64,000 bases of DNA from an uncultured Parabacteroides sp. (GTDB lineage Bacteria > Bacteroidota > Bacteroidia > Bacteroidales > Tannerellaceae). A program made the translations under genes and the position numbers. Below the pieces are notes generated by a model. The model saw only the letters and a list, made by a program, of their open reading frames with translations. It had not been told where the DNA came from and ran no database searches. Below, one piece after another: positions 34,334-44,100 of the stretch (the first letter of the stretch is position 1; every line of letters starts with the position of its first letter). Location of the stretch: NCBI RefSeq assembly GCF_905196875.1, contig NZ_CAJJWO010000002.1, positions 1-64,000 of the forward strand. Reading direction: 5' to 3'.

Positions 34334-37300
34334 ATGAAAAATATTTCAGATGGGGATAGTTATGCCCTGTTAAATCCTATTAAACGAATAATTAATATTA
34401 TGAAACTAACCTTTTTAGCTCTTTTCTTATGTGTGACAGGGCTGTTTGCTACCGAGGCTTCTTCTCAGGTGGCGAAGGTTACGATAACCGCACAGTCAAT
34501 CCCTTTCGGGGAGATCCTTTCCAATATTGAAAAGCAGACTGACTATTATTTCGTCTATGACAAGCGGGATATTGACTTGAACCGTAAGGTATCGATCAGT
34601 GCCCATGAGAAAACGGTTGAGGAAGTCCTTTCCACAATCTTCCGGAATACGGATATTGTCTACGCAATGAAAAGCAACAATATCATCCTGATGAAAAATA
34701 ACGACCGGATGTTGGCAGTAATGCAACAAGCCAACCGGAAGACTATAACCGGTATTGTGCTCGATCCGCAGGGTGAATCCATTATCGGTGCGAACGTGAT
34801 GGAAAAAGGAACCGGCAACGGAACTATTACCGATATAGACGGTAGCTTTACACTTGATGTTGCATCGAATGCAACCCTTCAGATTACTTATATCGGCTAT
34901 ATGGCACAAGACGTGCCGGTTAAAAATCAGAGCTCGATCCGTATCCTCATGAAAGAAGACACTCAGAACCTGGAGGAAGTAGTGGTAGTCGGTTATGGTG
35001 TGCAGAAGAAAGCCAACCTGACCGGAGCTGTATCTGTCGTTTCTTCAAAAGATCTGAAAGACGTATCCAGTTCTTCCGTATCACAAGCCTTGCAAGGTAA
35101 ATTATCGGGTGTTGTAATAACGAAGAGCAACGGACAGCCGGGTGCCAGTTCGGATATCCGTGTCCGCGGTATGGGCACGTTTGGCGATAATGCTCCATTG
35201 GTCGTTATCGACGGTATCCCGGCAGACGGAGGGTTGGAAAGTATTTCATCTTCCGATATCGAGTCTGTCAATGTGTTGAAAGATGCTGCTTCGGCAGCTA
35301 TCTACGGTTCGCGTGCTGCGAATGGAGTAATCTTGGTGACAACGAAAAGAGGTGTTTCCGAGAAAAGCAGTATTTCGGTAGACGGTTATTTCGGTTTGCA
35401 ACGTATCACCCGCTATCTGGATATGTGTAATGCAGCTGAATTTGTAGAACTTCAGAATGAAGCCATAGCCAATGCGAACCGCTGGATCAGCGGTAGTAAT
35501 CTGTCTCCTTATTTTACAAACGAGCCTGCTTCTTACGGAAAGGGAACCGACTGGGGTAAAGAACTGTTCAGTGTAGCTCCGACTTATAATGTAAATGTCA
35601 GCGCGCAGGGCGGAAGCCAGAACTCTTCTTATTATATGTCCGGTGGATATGTGGACCAGGAAGGTATTCTGGAAAATACTTCTTACAATAAAGCAAACTT
35701 CAGGATCAATAACGATAACAAATACGGCGAACGTTTGTCCTTCGGTACAAGTATCAACCTGAGTACCAGTTTACAGCATGGAACTTCCAATGCAGCGGGC
35801 GACGCTTATAATATTTCTCCGACAATTCCGCTTTATGAAGCTGACGGGGTAACTCCAGGTTATGATAAACATCCTGGTGAAACCGGTATCAATCCTGTCT
35901 ATATGGCAAATTTGAGTAATCCGGATCACCGGACTTATAAAGTATTAGGTAATATTTATGCCGAGTATAAGATATTCGACTTTCTCCGCTTCCGTATCAA
36001 TGCCGGACTTGATTTCAACTATTATGAAAAGAAGTCGTTTACCCCGACTTACAATATCGCCGACAAATATGGAAATACCCGTTCAAGCTACGAAGAAACA
36101 CGCGGCAAGAATGTGACCTGGCTGACCGATTATCTGCTTTATTTCGACCATAAGTTCTCATCCAAACATTCTATCGACGGTATGGCCGGCTTCTCGCAAC
36201 AGCTCACCACCGATGATGATATCTATGGAAAAGCCTACGACTATGTGTCTGAATCCAAGAATATGCAGATACTGAACGGCGGAACCAATCCGACCGACTC
36301 ACGCAACAGTGGTGCAAAGAGCCAGTTGGCCATGATGTCCTGGTTCGGACGTATCAACTATAACTTTGCCGACCGTTACCTCTTCTCCTTCAATCTGCGT
36401 GCCGACGGTTCTTCCCGTTTCGCATCCGGTAACCGCTGGGGTTTCTTCCCATCCTTCTCCGGTGCATGGCGTATCAGCCAGGAAGAGTTCTTTAATGTTC
36501 CTGCTATATCTAACCTGAAGTTGCGTCTGAACTGGGGGCAACTGGGTAACCAGTCTGTTTCCGGCAGATATCCTACTATTGCCACCCTTAGCAATATGAG
36601 TGTACTGATGGGCTCCGGTGGCTATAATCATAGCATTGTTCCGGGGTACTATGTTGAAAACCTGGTGAATAAAGATCTCAAATGGGAAACAACCACTATA
36701 ACAAATGCCGGTGTAGACATAGGTTTGCTGGACAATCGCCTGACGGCTTCAGCCGAATATTACGATAAGCGCACTTCCGGTATCCTTCGCCAACAAGTCA
36801 TTCCCGGAACAGTGGGATTAGGTGCTCCTAATGTGAACTTTGCCAAAGTAGCCAACCGCGGTGTCGAGCTGGAACTTAACTGGCAGGACAAAATCAACAA
36901 AGACTTCACTTATTATGTCGGAGCCAATATCAGTACGGTGAAAAACAAGATCCTGCAACTGAGTGACGGTAAGGATGAAGAGCTGCGCGACGGCGGCCAT
37001 CGTGATACTTATATCAACAAGGTCGGCTATGCGATCGACTCTTTCTACGGTTGGGAAATGGAAGGTGTGTATGCCAGTCAGGAAGATATCGACAACTCGC
37101 CTGCATACGGTAGCGCTATTGTCGGTTCAATCAAGTTTAAAGATCAGAACGGAGATAATAAAATAGATGCGGACGACCGTGTGATCTTGGGAAACTCCAT
37201 TCCTAAATTGACATTCGGCTTCAAGCTGGGCGCACAATATAAGAACTTCGACTTCTCCATGTTCTGGCAAGGCGATTTAGGCAAGAAACAGTTTATGCCT

Positions 37301-37678
37301 TATGAGAAATGGTTGAACGACGGAGCTATCAATTACGGAAGATGGTGGTACGAAAACCGTTGGAACGGCGAAGGTACACCGGGCAAATGGCCGGCAGTAA
37401 TCTGGGGCGGTGCCTATTCGATGTATCAGATGAACGACTTCCTGTTGACGAACTCGAGCTATGCCCGTCTGAAAAACCTTTCTGTAGGTTATTCGTTCGA
37501 TGTGGTCAATAAATATAAGTTCAGAGTATACGTAAGTGGTGAAAACCTGGTGACCATCACAAGTAAAGGCTTTTACGGATACGATCCGGAAAGGAGCGGA
37601 ACCGCCCAGTATAACAATTGGGCATACAGCTACCCAGCTGCAATGACCTTTATGATTGGTGCAAATATTAAGTTTTAA
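34334..37678 (+). CDS. SusC/RagA-type TonB-dependent transporter with STN signalling domain
   Basis: The 1114-residue outer membrane protein has a signal region (its hydrophobic stretch begins at MKLTFLALF, residue 23), an STN domain (about 45-115, VTITAQSIPFGEILSNIEKQ), a carboxypeptidase-regulatory-like domain (about 135-215), a plug with VVVVGYGVQKKANLTGAV and VIDGIPADGG, and a 22-strand barrel to the C-terminus. The STN domain fits the upstream ECF sigma/FecR pair as the signal source. It pairs with the SusD gene 20 bp downstream. Substrate cannot be read from sequence; the locus has no glycoside hydrolase, only a phosphoesterase-like enzyme. Confidence 0.94.
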   Translation: MKNISDGDSYALLNPIKRIINIMKLTFLALFLCVTGLFATEASSQVAKVTITAQSIPFGEILSNIEKQTDYYFVYDKRDIDLNRKVSISAHEKTVEEVLSTIFRNTDIVYAMKSNNIILMKNNDRMLAVMQQANRKTITGIVLDPQGESIIGANVMEKGTGNGTITDIDGSFTLDVASNATLQITYIGYMAQDVPVKNQSSIRILMKEDTQNLEEVVVVGYGVQKKANLTGAVSVVSSKDLKDVSSSSVSQALQGKLSGVVITKSNGQPGASSDIRVRGMGTFGDNAPLVVIDGIPADGGLESISSSDIESVNVLKDAASAAIYGSRAANGVILVTTKRGVSEKSSISVDGYFGLQRITRYLDMCNAAEFVELQNEAIANANRWISGSNLSPYFTNEPASYGKGTDWGKELFSVAPTYNVNVSAQGGSQNSSYYMSGGYVDQEGILENTSYNKANFRINNDNKYGERLSFGTSINLSTSLQHGTSNAAGDAYNISPTIPLYEADGVTPGYDKHPGETGINPVYMANLSNPDHRTYKVLGNIYAEYKIFDFLRFRINAGLDFNYYEKKSFTPTYNIADKYGNTRSSYEETRGKNVTWLTDYLLYFDHKFSSKHSIDGMAGFSQQLTTDDDIYGKAYDYVSESKNMQILNGGTNPTDSRNSGAKSQLAMMSWFGRINYNFADRYLFSFNLRADGSSRFASGNRWGFFPSFSGAWRISQEEFFNVPAISNLKLRLNWGQLGNQSVSGRYPTIATLSNMSVLMGSGGYNHSIVPGYYVENLVNKDLKWETTTITNAGVDIGLLDNRLTASAEYYDKRTSGILRQQVIPGTVGLGAPNVNFAKVANRGVELELNWQDKINKDFTYYVGANISTVKNKILQLSDGKDEELRDGGHRDTYINKVGYAIDSFYGWEMEGVYASQEDIDNSPAYGSAIVGSIKFKDQNGDNKIDADDRVILGNSIPKLTFGFKLGAQYKNFDFSMFWQGDLGKKQFMPYEKWLNDGAINYGRWWYENRWNGEGTPGKWPAVIWGGAYSMYQMNDFLLTNSSYARLKNLSVGYSFDVVNKYKFRVYVSGENLVTITSKGFYGYDPERSGTAQYNNWAYSYPAAMTFMIGANIKF

Positions 37679-37697
37679 ACAGTAAAAATACGAGAAT

Positions 37698-39296
37698 ATG
37701 AAAAGGTTCGAAATATATATAATCGCATTGATGGCCGTATTGTCTTCCTGTAGTGATTTCCTCGACAGGGAACCGTACGGAGAACTTTCTGAAGATAACT
37801 TTTATCAGAATAAGGATCAGGCAGTTTATGCCGCCAACGCCTGCTATAAAACTTTACAGACCCTGAACGGCTTCTGGGCAACCGGTGTACAGATATTCGG
37901 GGACTTATGTTCCGACGATTGTACGCAAAACGGTTCGATCGATGCCTCTTATGCCCGCGGCAGCTTCGATCCGGGCGACAATTATCTGGTAACAGGCTCT
38001 TTTGTAAACGCCTATACCGGTATTGCCCGCTGTAACATCGGTATCGAAAAAGTATCTAATATGCCGGACGATAAGATCAGTAGTGAAGACAGAAACCGGA
38101 TCGTTGCAGAAATGCGTTTCATCCGTGGTTACTGGTATTATCACCTGATCCGTCTGTATGGTGATGTGCCTGTCTTGCTGAGCCAGGTGGATTTGAAGGA
38201 TGAAGTGTCTTTACATCCTGCCCGCTCCTCCGTGGATGAAGTTTATGAAAAGGTGATTGTGCCCGACTTTACCTTTGCTGCCCAGCATTTGCCCTCCTCT
38301 TATGGTTCTGAAGATGCTCCGCGTGCAACGTCGGGGGCTGCCTATGCTTTTCTATCGGCTGCTTATCTCTATCGCCAGGATTATGACAATGCGATCAAAG
38401 CAGGTGAGGAAGTTGTGAAACTAGCCGGCGAAGGTGTTTATGAGTTGTTGGCGGATATGGAATCCATTTATATGGAAACGAATGAGTACAACAAGGAATC
38501 CATCTTCGAAGCATCCTTCAGTAAAGACCAGCAAAACTGGAAGACCCGTTATTTTGGAACGGTAGACGGTGGTATGTGTCGTGGAGAGATTTACACGACT
38601 CACTTTAACCCGACAGCCAATCTGAGGGATGCTTACGCCTTGATCGACGGTAACCCGATAGGAAAGGATGTAAACGCTTTGTATGACGCTTCCGCTTTCT
38701 GGAAGAACAGAGATCCCCGCTTTGATATCACTTTCTATACGCCGCTGGATGTCTCTACCCATCGTACGACAGGCGAACCGCTTGTTTATTCGATGGACTG
38801 GCTACTGAATAAAGAAGGTGGCGTCGACTTCCAGAAAAATACCTTGTGGTATGGGCCGAACGAAACGAACGTAGGCTTGAATAATATCCTGATGCGTTAT
38901 GCGGAAGTCCTGCTTAATCTGGCCGAGGCTTATATACAGACCGGTGATTTCCAGACTGGTGCCAAGTATATCAACCAGATCCGGACACGTGCCCGCAATT
39001 ATGCCCTGGCTCACCCGGATAAATATATTCCTGCCGGACTTCCGGAAAGTAAAGTCTTGCCAGATATTACCATCAGTGGTAAGGAAGACGGTATGGAGAA
39101 ACTGCGTTACGAACGTCGTGTCGAATTTGCCGGTGAAGATGTTCGTGGTTACGACCTGCGCCGTTGGAAGATCGAAGAGTCGACCTGGGCGAAAGTACAA
39201 GGCTTTACCTGGGATAAAAAGATGAGCTTACTGCCCATCCCGAATACGGAAATAAGTAAGAACCCTAACCTGAAACCTCAGAATCCGGGTTATTAA
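37698..39296 (+). CDS. SusD/RagB-type surface lipoprotein
   Basis: The 532-residue protein has a lipoprotein signal (MAVLSSCSDF, acylated Cys at about 19) and the SusD fold: N-terminal FLDREPYGELSEDNFYQN, TPR-like helices (RFIRGYWYYHLIRLYGDVPV) and C-terminal RYERRVEFAGEDVRGYDLRRWK. It caps the SusC barrel and binds ligand outside the cell. It lies 20 bp after susC and 76 bp before the phosphoesterase gene. Confidence 0.93.
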   Translation: MKRFEIYIIALMAVLSSCSDFLDREPYGELSEDNFYQNKDQAVYAANACYKTLQTLNGFWATGVQIFGDLCSDDCTQNGSIDASYARGSFDPGDNYLVTGSFVNAYTGIARCNIGIEKVSNMPDDKISSEDRNRIVAEMRFIRGYWYYHLIRLYGDVPVLLSQVDLKDEVSLHPARSSVDEVYEKVIVPDFTFAAQHLPSSYGSEDAPRATSGAAYAFLSAAYLYRQDYDNAIKAGEEVVKLAGEGVYELLADMESIYMETNEYNKESIFEASFSKDQQNWKTRYFGTVDGGMCRGEIYTTHFNPTANLRDAYALIDGNPIGKDVNALYDASAFWKNRDPRFDITFYTPLDVSTHRTTGEPLVYSMDWLLNKEGGVDFQKNTLWYGPNETNVGLNNILMRYAEVLLNLAEAYIQTGDFQTGAKYINQIRTRARNYALAHPDKYIPAGLPESKVLPDITISGKEDGMEKLRYERRVEFAGEDVRGYDLRRWKIEESTWAKVQGFTWDKKMSLLPIPNTEISKNPNLKPQNPGY

Positions 39297-39372
39297 ATAA
39301 GTCATAAGGTATATCGAAAGGTTTTATCCGCTTTTTGATATACCTTTGTTTTCAAACATAAAAACTAACAGA

Positions 39373-40242
39373 ATGAAACGTTTATTTAACAGCAAGTCTG
39401 TCCTTTTTCTTTTGTTATTACTGGTTTCTTCCGGTATCTACGCCCAGACATCCGACTCACACGAACGCGACTGGCGCACGGATCGTCAGAAGGTAAAGAT
39501 CATTTCCTACAACATCATGAACGGATTCAGCGATGGTGCGGACAAAGATCGTATCGCCCGTTTTACCGCCTGGGTCAAGGAAGAATCGCCCGATGTATTG
39601 GCATTGAACGAACTTTGTGGCTTCACCGAAGTCAAACTGAAAGAGTTGGCTGCCGGATATGGTCATCCGTATGCCGCCATCGTAAAGGAGAACGGTTATC
39701 CGGTCGGCCTTACATCTAAAACCCCGATCCAGGTAATCGACCGGAAAATAGAGGGTTACGGACATGGCTTGTTGCATTGCAAAGTACTCGGTATGGACTT
39801 TCTGGTGACGCACCTGAACCCGTCCGATCGCCTGAAACGTAAGCAGGAAGCAGACAATATTGTCAACTACATAGCCGATAACCAGCTTACCGACTGTCTG
39901 CTGATGGGAGATATGAATGCCCATTCCCCTTTCGATGCTTCCTGGACAGACGAACATCTGGAGAATTATGCTGTAATATCAACTTTCATGGCTGCCTCGC
40001 TGCACGATATTTGCTATATGTTCACCGCTGACGCTCAACGTTATTCGTTCCCAACACGTATATTGGCCAGTTCTCCGAAAGGGGATGCCTTGCGCCGTCA
40101 GCAGGAACGTATCGACTTTATCTTTGTAACCGACAGCCTGCGTTCCAACTGTATAGATGCTCAAATCTATAATGGCCCCGATAACGATTACCTTTCCGAT
40201 CATTACCCGGTTGGCATCAGTATGTTTATTCCGAAAGAATAA
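39373..40242 (+). CDS. Secreted endonuclease/exonuclease/phosphatase-family enzyme
   Basis: The 289-residue protein starts at MKRLFNSKSV with a Sec signal peptide ending near IYAQ. The EEP fold motifs are in order: SYNIMNGF (Asn), LALNELCGF (metal-binding Glu), VTHLNPSD, MGDMNAHSPF (Asp/Asn) and SDHYPVGI (C-terminal Asp-His). Relatives cleave phosphodiesters in nucleic acids, phosphoinositides or sphingomyelin. As the only enzyme in a sigma/FecR/SusCD locus it probably processes the imported ligand, which would make this a locus for a phosphodiester-containing nutrient rather than a plain glycan. A terminator follows at 40322-40358. Confidence 0.85.
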   Translation: MKRLFNSKSVLFLLLLLVSSGIYAQTSDSHERDWRTDRQKVKIISYNIMNGFSDGADKDRIARFTAWVKEESPDVLALNELCGFTEVKLKELAAGYGHPYAAIVKENGYPVGLTSKTPIQVIDRKIEGYGHGLLHCKVLGMDFLVTHLNPSDRLKRKQEADNIVNYIADNQLTDCLLMGDMNAHSPFDASWTDEHLENYAVISTFMAASLHDICYMFTADAQRYSFPTRILASSPKGDALRRQQERIDFIFVTDSLRSNCIDAQIYNGPDNDYLSDHYPVGISMFIPKE

Positions 40243-40321
40243 TCGGAAGAAAATAATTGTTCCTGCTTGCTGCGTCAACTGCCGTAAAGCAGGAATATAT
40301 CCGTTGAATATAAAACTGTGT

Positions 40322-40365
40322 AAAGGTGACGCCGTACTTTTTGTATAGCGTCACCTTTCTTTATT
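40322..40365 (+). terminator. Rho-independent terminator of the SusCD/phosphoesterase operon
   Basis: A perfect 11-bp stem (AAAGGTGACGC at 40322-40332 with 40348-40358) is followed by CTTTATTTG. It separates the operon from surface locus 2. Confidence 0.75.
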
Positions 40366-40489
40366 TGTCTCCTTTGCATAATATCAGCGTTACAACTAAG
40401 CCGATTTGTTAGTATATTTAAGCCTCAAATACCTCATAGTTAAACATTTTCTTCCTATATTTTCATCCTGTAACATTTACTTTACTAAA

Positions 40490-40545
40490 AAGTAAGGCAT
40501 ACCTTTCGTTTTTGCAACTATTGCCTTACTCTTATGTAATGCTCC
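40490..40545. repeat. Upstream hairpin shared by both surface loci (locus 2 copy)
   Basis: GTAAGGCA and TGCCTTAC arms lie about 35 bp apart and about 340 bp left of the invertible segment. Locus 1 has the related hairpin at 11500-11556. The remaining sequence from 40366 to 40871 shows no accepted gene; it includes an ATAAGGTAC..GTACATTATTATAT segment (about 40778-40800) also present upstream of locus 1. Confidence 0.5.
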
Positions 40546-40871
40546 TCTTTCATAATTAAAATACCTGAGAAAAGCCAATAATTGTCCTATGCTTCGAACT
40601 TAGTATTCCTGACGAAAATGCTTAGTTGTTTTGATCTTCCTGAAAAGAGGTTCTGAAGATGGTCGGTGATGTAGAAGTAGAAAGAGTGAGTTCTCTGTAA
40701 GGTATAGATATATAGTTTGTTACGATCTGATGATTGTCTTTGATAACAAGTATAACGGAAATTATAGATATAAATATAAGGTACGCGTGTACATTATTAT
40801 ATATAGCATAAGATTAAATAGGATAAAAGTAGCAAATAGCATGAAATATATGGATTAAGTATCCAAAAGGT

Positions 40872-41080
40872 AGTGACTAGGAAAAACGACCGTTTATTCT
40901 CGTCAACAAAAGTAGCTATAAGTTTTGAAACTCCAATTCTTTTTCATAAAAAAATCTCTTTTGTATCTTCTTTCTTATCAACAGGATAGCAAACTTAGTA
41001 CGAAATTCTTCCTTTTAGCTACAAACAGAGTTACCCTCCCAAAGAATGACGAGAATAAACGGTCGTTTTTCCTAGTCACT
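40872..41080. promoter_or_regulatory. Invertible promoter segment of surface locus 2 (perfect 34-bp inverted repeats, OFF)
   Basis: Repeats at 40872-40905 and 41047-41080 are exact reverse complements over 34 bp (first 15 bases AGTGACTAGGAAAAA) and flank 141 bp. On the minus strand TAAGTTTG (40990-40997) fits the -7 consensus, followed downstream by the same GTTGATAAGAAAG leader as locus 1. A TTTG lies 24 bp upstream of it, which is longer than usual spacing. The promoter faces left, away from the gene, so this assembly shows the OFF state. After inversion the -7 box would sit at about 40955-40962, roughly 200 bp before the ATG. Confidence 0.85.
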
Positions 41081-41159
41081 CCTAATTAGTTTAGTGTCTG
41101 TAAACGATTGAACAAGAACTATTTCATTAACACTATTATTAATATTAAAATTTAGATTT

Positions 41160-44100
41160 ATGAACAAAAAGTTTTCTACTTTGGTAGCTGGCGTCCTGCT
41201 GGCGACAAGTATTGGAACTGTAAATGCTGCTCCTAGCTATGCTAAGTATGCTACTGCATCAACTACGTATGCAAAAGCAATCAAGGCTGGTACTTATTAT
41301 CAGCTTTCGACTGGTACTGCAGGAGAAGTGGTTGCAATGGTTCCAGTTACTGGTGGTACTTATAAACTGCAGACTGTTACTACGGCAGATGCAGTTGATG
41401 CTCGTTACACTTTATGGACTATTGATGTACAGGGAAATGCTACAGACGGTTATCGTTATGCATTCATTAACTTGGGAACCAGATCTGTTTTGGCTGTTAA
41501 TCCGGCAACTGCATTGAAAGCGCTAAATGCATCAGCTTCTGCTACAACAGTTGGTGGTGATGTGGCTTTATGGAAATGGCAGGATGCTTATAATCCTGTA
41601 AGTGGTTTTGCTAAGAATGGTGAAAAGGAATTGACCTCTGTTTTCGGTGCAAAGAATGACTCTATTGTAACTTGGGTAAAAGGAACTAATGAAGTTTATG
41701 CATTGAAATATGCATTGAATAATCCGGTAACTGTTACTGGACAATTAAAAGCTGTTCCTGTTAATCCGGAAGCTATCGTTTTAGGTGTAGATGACCTGAA
41801 CTCTATGCTTTGGGCTAATACAGAAGCTGGAAAATTGAAACTGACATTTGATAAAGATGTTGAGGGTGGTAATCCTGCAGCAATTAACTTGTTTACTAAA
41901 CAAGAATATAAAGCTGTAGCGCCGGTAGGTTTCCCTGCTAATTTCACTGCACCTGCAACTCCGGGTAAGGATGAATTGACAGGTAATGCAAGCTTGTTAG
42001 CAAAGTATAACGAGTTATCTAATACAGAGTACGCTTATCTGGAAGCCGTCGTAATTGAAGAGTTCGCGAAATCTATTAAAGCTTTAATGCCTGAAGCTAC
42101 ATTTACGGCTGATCATAAGGCGGTATGGGATACTTATCAAGCTATTGCTACTGCAGCTAATGCTGGAAATTATAATCAAAAAACGGCAAAGACCGAAATT
42201 GAGACAATTATAAATAATGCAACAGTAACAGGGGTTGATGCTGCGAAAGTCTCAGCGGTGAAAGCTGTATTAAATACAATACTGTATTCTCATCCGGCAG
42301 TAGCTTATGATATTACAATATCTGGCTATACATCTGCTTCTGTAGGCTTGGCTAGAGCCTTAGAAGAACTGGATAAAATTGTAAAAGGAACTACTCTTGA
42401 TGGTGTTTCAGCTGTAGTAGCTACTTATACAACAGCAAAAACAGCAGCAGAAACTGCTTTAATGGCTAAAACTCCGGTTGTTTATGACGAATTTAAGACT
42501 GCAGCTATGTCAGATGGTTGGGTTTCTTTGAAGGCTAATGACGAAACTGCAGATGCTTCAAAGATGACTTATCTGGCTGTTGATACAAACTTCGTTACAA
42601 GTCAGGCTGGTAACAAACATCTTGCTTTTGCTATAAAGAATTTTAAAGATCAGAAAATTCATAATACTTTGGATCGCACTCGTAATGACTTGAATGGTCG
42701 TTTCAACTTCCAGTTTGTATGGCATCCGTCTTCTGACTCAATCGTGATTCGTACAGCAGGTTTTGCAAAGAAACAAGAGGATACAAAGTATTGGACTCAG
42801 ATGACTTCAGCTTCAAATCCTCAGGACTTAGGAATTTGGAAAGCTAATGCTGCTGCATTGGAAACTACTAATGGCACAGCCGTAGATATTGATGCAAGTC
42901 ATCTGCCTTTCGAACAAAACTTGATTAAGATTGCTGTTTTGGCTGACAATCACCGTGAAGTAACAGTAGGAAGCTCTGAATACAAAGCTGGTGCAACTCC
43001 TATTTCAACTATCAATACGAAGATAACTATCAACGGTTCTTCTAAATATGTAAGAACTACTTTGCCTTCAGGCGTTTACTTCTTTAACTTAGCTTCTAAT
43101 GTGAAGAAAGTTTTGAATGGTAAATACTTGGTTGCAAGCTTCTGCGGTAGCGATTTAGAATATACAACAGAAGAACAAGCTCAGCTTTACGGACAGGCTC
43201 AGGACTTCGGACACATGCCTCGTACTCAGTGGGTTGTTGAACAGAATCCTGGTTTAGCTGGTGAACAGACTGTAAATATCTATAACCGTGAATTCCCTGC
43301 TCAGAATGTAAAGAATGTTCAGTTGTATAAAGGTGCTGATGCAAGTCAGATCTTCGCTCAGTACGGAATCTTTACAGGTGTAGTTGGTACAGATACTTTG
43401 GCATGGGTTAAGGCAGATGTTAAGAAACCGGTAGCCGGAGTTCTTACTAACAAATATCTGGGATATAATGTAGTGGAACAGGATGATCTTTCAAGAAAAT
43501 CATTCATCATGGATTACTTCAACGGTATTCAGATCGGTCACTATGTAAATGTAAACAAAACTACTGCTGATACAACTGTATATGTAGACCTGAAAGGTGA
43601 AAAAGTAACTTTGGAACTTGTTCCGGTTCAGGATAAAGATCAGAAGTTCGGTTATGAAGGTACTGCTGCTCCTCAGTTGTATAACAGAGCTTATGCAATC
43701 CGTGTATACGATAGCTCTAAGCTGGTTAACGATAACAAGTTCATCGTAGAAGATCCTGACAATGAAGCATCTTACGCTATTTCTCCTGTAGAAGTAAAAG
43801 ATGCAGCTCATTTCTATCTGAAAGAAAACAACCAGTTGATCTCAGAAGAAGGTGACACAACTTGCTATTATGCTTTGGTTGGTGGTAACACTAATGCTTA
43901 CAACCGTGTAGGTGTGCGTGATGCTTCTCAGAGATTCTCCATTGAAGGTGCTTGTTCAGAAGAACGTATTGCAACATTCGCTTTGAAAGAAAGTGATACT
44001 CCTCTGTATCGTCGTCTGGGTGTTTCTAATCCTGAAGATGGTCTGAAAGATATGGATGTTAACAAGTATGCTAAGATCTATAGAGTAAACAGCACAGCTA

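Noticed and set aside
12106..40905. Large-scale recombination between the like repeats of loci 1 and 2
   Set aside because: 12106-12140 and 40872-40905 are in direct orientation, so exchange would delete 29 kb with essential genes; there is no evidence for it in the sequence.
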